A DNA stretch of 20,811 bases, from contig JALWTZ010000233.1 in assembly GCA_026993285.1 (NCBI GenBank), forward strand, positions 1 through 20,811, written 5' to 3'. Below are positions 1 to 6,501 of the stretch, one piece after another. Numbering within the stretch: the stretch's first letter is position 1; each line of letters opens with the position of its first letter. Below the pieces are notes generated by a model, which searched no databases, had not been told where the DNA came from, and worked only from the letters and a program-made list of their open reading frames with translations. The translations under genes and the position numbers were made by a program. The stretch is from Lysobacterales bacterium. GTDB taxonomy: Bacteria; Pseudomonadota; Gammaproteobacteria; Xanthomonadales; S139-57.

Positions 1-923
1 GCTGCGGCAATGAACATCGCGCCCAGGATGAGACCAACCCACATTTCCGGGCGGCTCAGCAGTTGCGTGGCCAGGTGGCTGCCCTGTTCGCCCAGTTTCA
101 GGGTGGCGGCTTGCAGGTTGCCGTGGGTGTCGCTCAGGTGCAGCTGTACCGGGACCATGCCATCCTTGAAGCGGTTGATGATGTAGGGCGTGATGAAGTT
201 GTCACGCAGGCTCCAGTCAGCCAGCAGGCTGAAGAAGTTTTCCAGAATCACCAGTGCCAGCAGGGGCGCGGTGGCCAGCAGAAAGGGGCGCCGGCGTGCC
301 GCCGCCGAGGCCAGCAGCAGCCAGCCGTACAGGGGCAGCATCCACAGGCCGTGTATCAGGTAGTTAATGGCATTGGTCAGCGTGTGGCTGAACAGGGGCG
401 CTGCAGCAAAACTCAGGCGCCAGGCCGATACATCCTGAAACAGCAGCCACAGCCAGAACAGCAGCGTGCCGACCAGCAGGGTGAGAAACTCGGCAGCCAG
501 CATGATGGCCGGTGCCACGATCAGTGCCGTCAGCAATTTGGAGAGCACGGTTTCGCTGTCGCTGACCGGCATGGATTTCCAGAACAGAATGGAGCGGTCC
601 TTGCGATCGTCGGACAGGGTGCCAAGCAGATAGAAAAACAGCACGGTAAACAGGGTAAGGTTGAAGATGCCATCCACCGCGATGAAGATGCCACGCCAGT
701 GCTGGCGAAGGGCTTCATCGGAAAGCAGGGCCAGATTGCGCATTTGCTCTTCCAGCACCCAGTCACCGCCGGCAAACTCCTGACTGGCCTGTGTGGCCAG
801 TACCCAGGCCATGAGCAGCAGGACCAGTAACACGGCACCCACGACCAGGGGAGTGGTGAGAAAGCCGGTCTTGTGTTCCCAGTATTCCCGTCGCAACAGG
901 GTGATCATGCGTTGTTTCATCAT
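1..923 (-). CDS. ABC-2 type transporter permease (partial, C-terminus outside window)
   Basis: This is the membrane subunit of an ABC transporter and the partner of the ATPase encoded just upstream. About 307 codons are visible and the 3' end lies beyond base 1. The protein begins MMKQRMITLLRREYWEHKTG, a cytoplasmic N-terminus typical of ABC-2 permeases. A hydrophobic segment follows (VVGAVLLVLLLMAWVLA), then an extracytoplasmic stretch, then several more membrane helices (FTVLFFYLLGTL; a long one around LLVGTLLFWLWLLF; LLALVILENFF). The motif DDRKDRSILFWKSMPVSD is the usual cytoplasmic loop of ABC-2 permeases paired with YtrB-like ATPases. The start overlaps the ATPase stop by 4 bases (ATGA), which implies translational coupling. 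A second ATG directly follows at 920. The substrate cannot be read from sequence; the family covers export of lipids, peptides or drugs. Confidence 0.85.
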   Translation of the reverse strand, partial: MMKQRMITLLRREYWEHKTGFLTTPLVVGAVLLVLLLMAWVLATQASQEFAGGDWVLEEQMRNLALLSDEALRQHWRGIFIAVDGIFNLTLFTVLFFYLLGTLSDDRKDRSILFWKSMPVSDSETVLSKLLTALIVAPAIMLAAEFLTLLVGTLLFWLWLLFQDVSAWRLSFAAAPLFSHTLTNAINYLIHGLWMLPLYGWLLLASAAARRRPFLLATAPLLALVILENFFSLLADWSLRDNFITPYIINRFKDGMVPVQLHLSDTHGNLQAATLKLGEQGSHLATQLLSRPEMWVGLILGAMFIAA

Positions 924-1777
924 GTGGCTTGCTCCTGCATCAGGGCCACGAACAGATCGGCCAGGCCGGGGGTGTGCACTTCTCCCAGTTCCGCCAGTTG
1001 GAAGCGGTCGGCACCATCGAACAAATAGAACTGCTTGCCCAGCATGGATTTGTGCTGCAAGGGGCCGAGTGCTTCGGCTTCCGCCTGTTTTTCCGGGCTG
1101 CAGAGCAGCGTGGTGAACCGGTCGGCCAGTTCATCCATGCTGGCCTGCAGCAGGATGCGGCCCCGGCGAATGAACACCACGTCGGTGAGCAGGTGTTCGA
1201 TTTCTTCCACCTGGTGGGTGGTGATGAGAATGCTGCGCTGTTCGTCGTAATACTCGTGAATCAGGGTGTCATAGAAGGCCTTGCGGTAGAGGATATCCAG
1301 CCCCAGCGTGGGTTCATCCAGCACCAGCAGGCTGGCGTCAATGGCCATGACCACCGCCAGGTGCAGTTGGGCCATCATGCCCTTGGACAGTTGCCGCACC
1401 CGGTTTTCCGGCTTGACCTCCGTTCGTGCCAGCAGGCGCAGGGCTTGCGCCCGGTCGAAGCCCGGATGTACGCCTTCGAGAAAGGTCATCAGCTGGCCCG
1501 CGGTGATCCAGCGGGGCAGCACGGCCACATCGGCAATGTAACTGACGCGTTCCATCAAGCGGGCCCGTTGCCGGTGCGGGTCGAGGCCGGCCACCCGGAG
1601 TTGCCCTTTCACCGGTGTCATGCCCAGCAGGGCCTTGATCAGGGTGGTCTTGCCCGCGCCGTTGGGGCCGATCAGGCCAACGATGCGCCCGGCTTCGATA
1701 TTCAGGCTCACCTGGTCGAGTGCCCGCTTGTTGCCGTAGGTCTTGCTCAGGTTTTCTGCCTGGATGATGGCGCTCAT
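920..1777 (-). CDS. ABC transporter ATP-binding protein
   Basis: This 285-residue protein is the cytoplasmic nucleotide-binding subunit that powers the permease encoded immediately downstream. The Walker A motif GPNGAGKTT is at residues 37-45. The signature loop is the variant LSKGM (130-134), followed by a Walker B/D-loop LVLDEPTLGLD with the catalytic pair D154-E155. The switch histidine is in ITTHQVEEIE near residue 190. The LSKGM-type signature and the small size fit the YtrB/EcsA-like exporters (CcmA-type, COG1131). It starts at ATG 1777 behind a clear GGAAGGAG ribosome site, 27 bases after the regulator gene. The GntR-ABC-permease order is the classic YtrA-type arrangement, in which the regulator represses its own transporter and cell-envelope stress relieves it. 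That role is inferred from family knowledge. Confidence 0.93.
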   Translation of the reverse strand: MSAIIQAENLSKTYGNKRALDQVSLNIEAGRIVGLIGPNGAGKTTLIKALLGMTPVKGQLRVAGLDPHRQRARLMERVSYIADVAVLPRWITAGQLMTFLEGVHPGFDRAQALRLLARTEVKPENRVRQLSKGMMAQLHLAVVMAIDASLLVLDEPTLGLDILYRKAFYDTLIHEYYDEQRSILITTHQVEEIEHLLTDVVFIRRGRILLQASMDELADRFTTLLCSPEKQAEAEALGPLQHKSMLGKQFYLFDGADRFQLAELGEVHTPGLADLFVALMQEQAT

Positions 1778-1804
1778 ATTGCTTGGTTCTCCTTCCAGTA
1801 CGCT

Positions 1805-2185
1805 TCAGGACGAAGCCGGTTTTCCGGGCAGGGATTGCAACTGCCGGATCAGCAGTTCCGGGTTCAGTTCCAGTTGTTGGATGCGTTGCAGTACGCGTGG
1901 CCATTCCTGCTGCAAGAAGCGCGCCTGCTGCAGGCCGATCAACTGCTGCCGGGCACCTGTACGAACAAACATGCCGCGCCCGCGCCGTTTTTCCAGCAGG
2001 CCGTCATCCACCAGCAGCTGGTAGGCACGGGAGACCGTGATGGGGTTCAGCTGCATTTCTGTAGCCACGGTGCGTACCGAGGGAATGGCTTCGCCTTCTT
2101 TCAGGGCGCCGTCGAGAATATTGCTCTCAACCTGTTGTGCCAGTTGACGATAAATGGGCTGGTTGTCATCCCAATCCGGTGTCAT
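1805..2185 (-). CDS. GntR-family transcriptional regulator, YtrA subfamily
   Basis: This short (126-residue) repressor has an N-terminal winged helix-turn-helix, about residues 10-75 (PIYRQLAQQVES, then IPSVRTVATEMQLNPITVSRAYQLL, then a wing containing RRGRGMFV). Only about 50 residues follow, without the large effector domain of FadR or HutC types. This size and its place directly before an ABC ATPase gene are diagnostic of the YtrA subfamily. I chose ATG 2185. A GTG at 2194, three codons earlier and right after the stop of the upstream small gene, is also possible. It probably binds the 24-bp dyad at 2448-2471 and represses the operon, including itself. That is inferred from position and symmetry, not shown. 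The effector is unknown. Confidence 0.9.
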   Translation of the reverse strand: MTPDWDDNQPIYRQLAQQVESNILDGALKEGEAIPSVRTVATEMQLNPITVSRAYQLLVDDGLLEKRRGRGMFVRTGARQQLIGLQQARFLQQEWPRVLQRIQQLELNPELLIRQLQSLPGKPASS

Positions 2186-2194
2186 GCCCGCCAC

Positions 2195-2431
2195 TCACTC
2201 ACGATGGCTGCGTGCGGCAAAAGGCAGTACCAGGACTTCCACCACTTCACGAGTTACACGGCCCAGACGCGGGTTGCCGTTTTCCTCGGCCACCTGTGTG
2301 GCTTGTGCCTGCATGGCCTGTTGCAGGCTGTGGACCGTCAACTGGCTGAAGGGAATGGTGACCAGCAGGGACAGGGGCATGGCCAGAAACAGGGCCAGGC
2401 GCTGGAGTTGTTTTTTGTTGGGCTTGATCAT
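2195..2431 (-). CDS. Small hypothetical membrane protein, first gene of the GntR-ABC operon
   Basis: I do not recognise this 78-residue protein. It has a basic N-terminus (MIKPNKKQLQR), one strongly hydrophobic segment (LALFLAMPLSLLVTIPF, about residues 12-28), then a polar Gln/Ala-rich and Arg-containing tail. That suggests a single-pass inner-membrane protein or one with an uncleaved signal anchor. Start choice: ATG 2431 has a perfect GGAGGA ribosome site 7 bases upstream. The longer reading (from 2470) would place its start inside the predicted promoter/operator. The stop abuts the next gene (the alternative GTG of the regulator follows directly), so the two are co-translated. Its position as promoter-proximal gene suggests a role linked to the transporter or its sensing, but no function is claimed. 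Confidence 0.65.
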   Translation of the reverse strand: MIKPNKKQLQRLALFLAMPLSLLVTIPFSQLTVHSLQQAMQAQATQVAEENGNPRLGRVTREVVEVLVLPFAARSHRE

Positions 2432-2447
2432 GAGCAAGTCCTCCATT

Positions 2448-2471
2448 GGTGTTGTAGTGAAGTATAACACC
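2448..2471. promoter_or_regulatory. Predicted YtrA/GntR operator (24-bp imperfect dyad)
   Basis: The outer half-sites GGTGTT (2448-2453) and AACACC (2466-2471) are exact inverted repeats with a 12-base centre, and TA steps inside are also symmetric. The dyad covers the -10 element of the predicted operon promoter and the start-site region, the usual place for a repressor. YtrA-type regulators are known to bind spaced GTGT...ACAC-like dyads. The assignment to the regulator encoded at 1805-2185 is inference. Confidence 0.55.
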
Positions 2472-2490
2472 AGAATAATGATGAAGGCAA
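2461..2490 (-). promoter_or_regulatory. Predicted sigma-70 promoter of the GntR-ABC operon
   Basis: On the minus strand a -35 box TTGCCT (2490-2485) is followed after 18 bases by -10 box TATACT (2466-2461), preceded by TG one base away (extended -10, TGTTATACT). It lies about 30 bases before the start codon of the 78-residue gene. It is the only good promoter match in the divergent region on this strand. Confidence 0.6.
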
Positions 2491-2620
2491 GCTCCGTTGC
2501 GGATCTTCACATTTTCATACAAATCGATCATATCCCGGTTACAGCCCTGCATTAATTTGTGTCATGCAGGTGGTAGCCATTTTGCCGCTTGTTGACCCCC
2601 CTGATTGAATTGAGGAGTGA

Positions 2621-3115
2621 ATGATGAAAGCCAAGAAACTAGCCTGGGTGCTTTCGCCCCTGTTGTTCCTGGGTGTGGCCACGACCGCCAATGCACGTGG
2701 TCATGGCGGCATGCAGGCCAAGGCTGACCAAGCCTGTTCGTTGGCAGGCCTGCTGCAAGCCTTGAATGATTTACGTGATCTGGCTGCCGAGTACCAGTTG
2801 ACGGATGAGCAGAAAGCGCAGATTCGGCTGATCGTGCTGCGAAACCTTTCCGATGGCCAAAGCCTGGTGCAGGAAATGCTGGCCAACCGCTTTGATCTGC
2901 TGGATCTGACAGCAGGACAACGAGAGTACGACCGGGAAAAGGTAGAGGCCATTGCGGATGCACAGGCCAGCCTGACCCGGTCGCTGATTCTCTGGAAGGA
3001 AGACCTCAAGGCCGAGGTGCGCACGGTGCTGAACGATGACCAACTGGCCTTTGTCGAGGAAATGGTGCAGTTGTTCATTGAACACCGTATGGCAGGGCCG
3101 TGCCTGCCTGACTGA
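2621..3115 (+). CDS. Spy/CpxP-like periplasmic protein
   Basis: This 164-residue exported protein resembles the Spy/CpxP family of periplasmic chaperone and stress proteins. A signal peptide covers residues 1-25 (KAKK, then a hydrophobic core, then ANA before RGHG). The mature part is almost all helical, with two family-type LTxxQ-like motifs: LTDEQ (60-64) and the weaker LNDDQ (137-141). Its length equals that of Spy (about 161). There is a Cys near each end of the mature protein (C39 and C161), which could form a disulfide in the periplasm. The start has a GAGGAG ribosome site just before the tandem ATGATG. It is transcribed alone and ends at a strong terminator. A weak promoter candidate, TTCACA (2506) with CATATC (2529), lies upstream. 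The family assignment is by motif and architecture only. Confidence 0.7.
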   Translation: MMKAKKLAWVLSPLLFLGVATTANARGHGGMQAKADQACSLAGLLQALNDLRDLAAEYQLTDEQKAQIRLIVLRNLSDGQSLVQEMLANRFDLLDLTAGQREYDREKVEAIADAQASLTRSLILWKEDLKAEVRTVLNDDQLAFVEEMVQLFIEHRMAGPCLPD

Positions 3116-3151
3116 AGGGCTGTTGGATCAGCTTGTCGATGGTTGGGGATT

Positions 3152-3178
3152 GGGCCGGTTTATTGCCGGCCCTTTTTT
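3152..3178 (+). terminator. Rho-independent terminator after the Spy-like gene
   Basis: A perfect 7-bp stem GGGCCGG (3152-3158) / CCGGCCC (3166-3172) with a TTTATTG loop is followed by six T residues. It is 36 bases after the stop codon. Confidence 0.9.
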
Positions 3179-3213
3179 AATTTCTGAGTGTGTTTTCCGG
3201 AGTTGATTGCGAA

Positions 3214-3234
3214 CGAGCGTGAGATAATACGGGG
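3214..3234 (+). promoter_or_regulatory. Extended -10 promoter abutting the DUF455 start codon
   Basis: TGAGATAAT at 3220-3228 matches an extended -10 element (TGnTATAAT) with one mismatch in the hexamer. No good -35 is seen. A start 7 bases downstream of the hexamer would fall on base 3235, the A of the ATG, so the mRNA may be leaderless. The only purine run, GGGG, touches the ATG and is too close to be a normal ribosome site. Confidence 0.4.
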
Positions 3235-4029
3235 ATGAATGTTTATCTCGCCATGCATCAAGCGCTGCTGGAGGAGGACCCCGGTCAGAAATGTCGGCAG
3301 GTTCTGGCCTTGTGGGAGGCCTTTCAGCAGGGCCAGCTCATGGAGGAACCGGCAGCGCCACCGGAGCCCTTGCCGCACCCGGGCCGGCCCGCAAGGCCGG
3401 TGCTGGTTCATCCCCGCGACTTGCCCAAACGCTCGTTGCAGTCCGTTCTGGGGCAGGCGGCCATGCTGCATGCCATTGCCCATATCGAGTTCAATGCCAT
3501 CAACCTGGCGCTGGATGCGGCCTGGCGCTTTCGCGAGGTACCCAGGGATTTTCTGCGTGACTGGCTGGAGGTGGCCGCCGACGAGGCGCGCCATTTTGGC
3601 CTGTTGCAGGAACGCCTGCGGGCGCTGGGCTATGAATACGGTGATTTTCCCGCCCACAACGGGTTGTGGGAGATGGCGGTAAAGACCAGCCATTCCCTGC
3701 TGGCCCGCATGGGCATGGTGCCGCGGGTGCTGGAGGCCCGCGGGCTGGATGTGACCCCGGGCATCCGCGAGCGCTTTGCCGCCATTGGCGATCACGCCAG
3801 CTGTGCCGTGCTGGATGTGATTCTGCGTGAGGAAGTGGAGCACGTGGCCAAGGGCAACCGCTGGTTTGCCTGGGCTTGTGAACAGACGGGAAAGCCGCTG
3901 GAAGCGACCTTCCGGGAGCTGCTGGAAACCTATTATCCCAGGGGGTTGAGCGGGCCGTTCAACTGCGAGGCGCGGTTGCACGCCGGTTTTGCCGAGGGAG
4001 AACTGCGCCGGCTGGGCTGTGATTTCTGA
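3235..4029 (+). CDS. DUF455 family ferritin-like protein
   Basis: This 264-residue protein of the DUF455/COG2833 family has a four-helix ferritin-like fold predicted to bind a di-metal centre. Candidate ligands are visible in the expected helices: E85 in HIEFNAINLALDAAWRF, the pair E117-x-x-H120 in DEARHF, and E200-x-x-H203 in EEVEHVAKGN. A spacer with Pro/Arg (PLPHPGRPARP) separates an N-terminal helical segment (1-40) from the core. There is no signal peptide, so it is cytoplasmic. The biochemical role of the family is not established; an oxidase or hydroxylase activity related to MiaE-like enzymes is only a fold-based guess. The start at ATG 3235 is supported by the typical family N-terminus, although no spaced ribosome site precedes it. 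It converges on lpxH with only 6 bases between stops. Confidence 0.88.
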   Translation: MNVYLAMHQALLEEDPGQKCRQVLALWEAFQQGQLMEEPAAPPEPLPHPGRPARPVLVHPRDLPKRSLQSVLGQAAMLHAIAHIEFNAINLALDAAWRFREVPRDFLRDWLEVAADEARHFGLLQERLRALGYEYGDFPAHNGLWEMAVKTSHSLLARMGMVPRVLEARGLDVTPGIRERFAAIGDHASCAVLDVILREEVEHVAKGNRWFAWACEQTGKPLEATFRELLETYYPRGLSGPFNCEARLHAGFAEGELRRLGCDF

Positions 4030-4035
4030 CGCTGG

Positions 4036-4782
4036 TCAGCCGTGGAGAAAATCGCTGCTGTTCAGCGGCTGAAACTGCCCGTGCCGGTAGAGCAGCACTT
4101 CGGCGTCGGGGTGCCAGTCCCCCAGCACACGGCGCGTGCGCGGGCGTCCAGCCACGGAATAGCGGTGACAGGCCGGGCGATGGGTGTGCCCGTGGATGAT
4201 CAGGTCGGCATCGTGCTGGGTAAAAGCCTGTTCTATGGCTTGCTCGTTGACATCCAGCAGGGTTTCCGCCACCTGTTGCTGATGGGCCTGGCTCTGTTGC
4301 CGTGCCTGTCGGGCCAGTTGCCGGCGGGCTTCCACCGGCTGGGCCAGCATGGCCTGTTGCCAGGCCGGGTCGCGTACCTGGGCGCGCAGTTGCTGATAGG
4401 CCACATCGTCGGTACACCATGCATCACCGTGGCTGAGCAGGGTCTTGCCCTGGCTGGAGCGGCACAGCCACGGGTCGGGCAACAGGGTAGCACCCGTGGC
4501 TTGCAGAAAGGCCTCGCCCAGAAGGAAATCCCGGTTGCCGTGCTGCAGATACACCCGGCTGCCAGCCTCGGTGGTTTGCTTCAATGCGTCGATGACCTGC
4601 TGTTCAAAGTCCAGCACGCCGTCATCGCCAATCCAGCTTTCGAACAGGTCGCCGAGAATGAAGAGATCCAGCCCCATGCGTGCTGCGTGGTTCAGCACGG
4701 CCCGGGCATGTTGCCAGGTTTCCGGCCGGGTTTCTTCCAGGTGCAAATCGGCGATGAACAGGGCATCGCCCAGGGTTTGCAT
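4036..4782 (-). CDS. lpxH: UDP-2,3-diacylglucosamine diphosphatase
   Basis: LpxH hydrolyses UDP-2,3-diacylglucosamine to lipid X and UMP, the fourth step of lipid A synthesis, at the inner face of the cytoplasmic membrane. The 248-residue protein has the calcineurin-like metallophosphoesterase signature: D12-x-H14 (FIADLHLE), GDLFE with D45 followed by WIGDD, HGNRD (81-85), a histidine in LLSHGDAWCTDD, and a C-terminal GHTHRP. All metal ligands are present. The start ATG 4782 (MQTLGDALFIADLH) sits 4 bases after the ppiA stop and has AAGG upstream. A longer in-frame reading would overlap ppiA by about 90 bases and has no family similarity. The ppi-lpxH pairing also occurs in enteric bacteria (ppiB-lpxH). 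Confidence 0.96.
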   Translation of the reverse strand: MQTLGDALFIADLHLEETRPETWQHARAVLNHAARMGLDLFILGDLFESWIGDDGVLDFEQQVIDALKQTTEAGSRVYLQHGNRDFLLGEAFLQATGATLLPDPWLCRSSQGKTLLSHGDAWCTDDVAYQQLRAQVRDPAWQQAMLAQPVEARRQLARQARQQSQAHQQQVAETLLDVNEQAIEQAFTQHDADLIIHGHTHRPACHRYSVAGRPRTRRVLGDWHPDAEVLLYRHGQFQPLNSSDFLHG

Positions 4783-4786
4783 GGCC

Positions 4787-5368
4787 TTATTCCTGAATGC
4801 GTTCGATTTTCTCGATGATGACCGGCTGCTGCGGTACATCCTTGGGGAAGGGGCCACCGGGGCCGGTTTCCACATAGCGGATCTTGTCCACCACTTTCAT
4901 GCCCTTGGTGACCTTGCCGAAAACCGCATAGCCAAAGGTACGGCCATTCTTGGGGGATTTGTAGTTCAGGAAGGGGTTGTCCACAACATTGATGAAGAAT
5001 TGGGCCGTGGCGGAATGCGGGTCCATGGTGCGGGCCATGGCCAGCGTGCCGCGCTTGTTTTTCAACCCGTTGCCCGCCTCATTGCGGATGGGTTCGTGGG
5101 TGGGCTTTTTTTGCAGATTGGTGTCGAAACCACCGCCCTGGATCATGAAAGAGCTGATGACCCGGTGAAAGACCGTGCCATTGTAGAAGCCTTCATCCAC
5201 ATAGCGGAGGAAGTTTTTCACCGTTTCCGGGGCCTTGTCGGCGTAGAGTACCGCCTCGATGGTGCCCATGTTGGTGACGATGCGAACCTTGGGCCGTTTG
5301 GCCTTGTCTGCCCCATGGGCCAGGCTGATGACCATGGCGGCCAGAAAAGCAAGCAGCAGTTTTTTCAT
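4787..5368 (-). CDS. ppiA: Peptidyl-prolyl cis-trans isomerase, cyclophilin type, exported
   Basis: This 193-residue cyclophilin catalyses proline cis-trans isomerisation during protein folding. Family landmarks are present: VKNFLRYVDEGFYNGTVFHRVI with the catalytic arginine in FHR, FMIQGGGF, LAMARTMDPHSATAQFFINV, and FGYAVFGKVTKGMKVVDKI. The N-terminus MKKLLLAFLAAMVISLAHGAD is a good Sec signal peptide with cleavage after about residue 19-20, so the mature protein should act in the periplasm. That makes it PpiA-like rather than the cytoplasmic PpiB. It is followed by lpxH 4 bases later and probably co-transcribed with it. An E. coli-like neighbourhood (ppiB next to lpxH) suggests that the exported form here fills the same genomic slot. 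Confidence 0.93.
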   Translation of the reverse strand: MKKLLLAFLAAMVISLAHGADKAKRPKVRIVTNMGTIEAVLYADKAPETVKNFLRYVDEGFYNGTVFHRVISSFMIQGGGFDTNLQKKPTHEPIRNEAGNGLKNKRGTLAMARTMDPHSATAQFFINVVDNPFLNYKSPKNGRTFGYAVFGKVTKGMKVVDKIRYVETGPGGPFPKDVPQQPVIIEKIERIQE

Positions 5369-5418
5369 GATGGGTACCTGTGGCTGAGAACGGCACCATC
5401 TTACTCAAGCCGGCGGAT

Positions 5419-5448
5419 AAAAAAAACGCCCTGTGCAAGACAGGGCGT
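5419..5448 (-). terminator. Rho-independent terminator of ompW
   Basis: The 8-bp stem ACGCCCTG (5426-5433) / CAGGGCGT (5441-5448) with a 7-base loop is followed, on the minus strand, by eight T residues (the A run at 5419-5426). It lies 91 bases beyond the ompW stop and just upstream of ppiA, insulating the two minus-strand units. Confidence 0.85.
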
Positions 5449-5491
5449 CAATCAAGACGGTTCACGGAGAGAACGGGAGAGGAGGGCATGT

Positions 5492-5530
5492 GAACCGCCA
5501 GTGGTTCGGGGCATTGCCAGGCAATGCCCC
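5492..5530. repeat. Two back-to-back hairpins in the ompW 3' region
   Basis: The first is GAACC (5492-5496) / GGTTC (5503-5507). It is directly followed by an 11-bp perfect inverted repeat GGGGCATTGCC (5508-5518) / GGCAATGCCCC (5520-5530) around a single A. Neither has a T run. In the ompW transcript they would fold between the stop codon (8 bases away) and the terminator. Confidence 0.75.
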
Positions 5531-5538
5531 CCGCCAAC

Positions 5539-6252
5539 TCAGAACTTGGTGCCTACACCGATCAGGAAGGCCCAGGGGTCTACATTCACGGTGAAGTTGT
5601 ACACCGGAGATTCGTTGACCTCGACAGTGGTTTCGGCATCAATGTCGATGTACCAGGCTGCGGCGTTCAGGTACCAGTTTTCGCTGATCTGGATATCCGC
5701 GCCGACTTCAAAAGCCAGGCCCCAGGAGTTGTCGATATTGATATCGGTGCTGTTCACACCACCGCCCAGCAGGGTGTTGACCGTGTCGGTAGTGAACTGG
5801 GTGGTATCGGCGCTCCAGAACAGGGTGTAGTTCACGCCGGCACCCACATAGGGCTGGAACTTGCTGCCACCCATGTCCGGGTAGTATTGCAGGGTAATGG
5901 TGGGCGGCAGGGCGGTCACGGTGCCCAGCGGTGCGCCGGCGGTGGCACCGGTGCCTTCAATATCGAAGTCAAAGGGCAGTGCGCCCAGGGCCTGTACACC
6001 AATGTTGTCGGTAACCATGTAGGCAATGGTCAGGCCCAGCTGGCTGGAGTCCTTGGCAGCGGCGCCGTCCACGCCATTGATCAGGCCCAGGCCGCCATCA
6101 CCCAACAGCGGGTCGCTGCCATCATTGGGTGTGACTTTGGCATAACCTACACGGAACAGAATGTCACCGGCCTCGTAGGCCTGTGCATTGCTGGCTACGG
6201 TCAGCGCGCCGGCAACGGCCAGTGCCATGGTTGCAATCTTGAATGTTTTCAT
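5539..6252 (-). CDS. ompW: Outer membrane protein OmpW family
   Basis: This 237-residue, eight-stranded beta-barrel of the OmpW family forms a small hydrophobic channel in the outer membrane. A signal peptide spans residues 1-25, with cleavage at AQA before YEAGD. The mature start (YEAGDILFRVGYAKVTPND) and the block LPPTITLQYYP are characteristic of OmpW. The chain alternates hydrophobic and polar residues in typical barrel strands and ends in the C-terminal Phe (VGTKF) used as an assembly signal. Extracellular loops are rich in Gly/Ala/Thr. AGGGGA lies before the ATG. It is a single-gene unit with its own terminator and is divergent from gyrA. An FNR-like site upstream (6322-6335) agrees with known oxygen-dependent control of ompW in E. 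coli; regulation here is inference. Confidence 0.93.
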   Translation of the reverse strand: MKTFKIATMALAVAGALTVASNAQAYEAGDILFRVGYAKVTPNDGSDPLLGDGGLGLINGVDGAAAKDSSQLGLTIAYMVTDNIGVQALGALPFDFDIEGTGATAGAPLGTVTALPPTITLQYYPDMGGSKFQPYVGAGVNYTLFWSADTTQFTTDTVNTLLGGGVNSTDINIDNSWGLAFEVGADIQISENWYLNAAAWYIDIDAETTVEVNESPVYNFTVNVDPWAFLIGVGTKF

Positions 6253-6321
6253 TGGCTTTCCCCTAAAGTGAGAGTTGTAATGGATTGGTTAAAAGTTTGC
6301 CTTGTCGTTGCCTGCCTGCCA

Positions 6322-6335
6322 TTGATCTGGGTCAA
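6322..6335. promoter_or_regulatory. FNR/Anr-like site upstream of ompW
   Basis: TTGATCTGGGTCAA matches the FNR/Anr consensus TTGAT-N4-ATCAA with one mismatch. Its centre is 77 bases before the ompW ATG. It would be near -41.5 if the -10 is CAAACT at 6299-6294, the spacing of a class II activator site. Confidence 0.5.
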
Positions 6336-6466
6336 GACATGGGCAGGATTGCAACGGCTGGCCGGGGTTTTGGCCAGTGAGGCTGAGGAAGAAGGGTGGC
6401 TCTCCATCAGCAGATAGCTGCCGGGGTCGGGCCATTGCATTTTCGGAGAGCCGGCGGGAGTCGTCC

Positions 6467-6480
6467 TTGATAATTGTCAA
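6467..6480. promoter_or_regulatory. Second FNR-like dyad, upstream of gyrA
   Basis: TTGATAATTGTCAA has the same TTGAT-N4-GTCAA form as the ompW site. It is centred about 44 bases before the predicted gyrA transcription start. AT-rich promoter DNA can produce such dyads by chance, so function is uncertain. Confidence 0.3.
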
Positions 6481-6501
6481 TGCGCAGCGCAAGCGGGCGC
6501 T

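Noticed and set aside
929..2467. A 512-codon plus-strand open frame opposite the ABC-GntR operon
   Set aside because: Gln/His-rich translation typical of an antisense shadow of a GC-rich gene; the minus strand carries Walker motifs, helix-turn-helix and ribosome sites.
4783..4875. N-terminal extension of lpxH
   Set aside because: Would overlap ppiA, adds Ser/Arg-rich residues absent from the family, and ATG 4782 gives the standard start.
6289..6492. Small minus-strand open frames in the ompW-gyrA gap
   Set aside because: No ribosome site, no recognisable domain, and they cross promoter signals.
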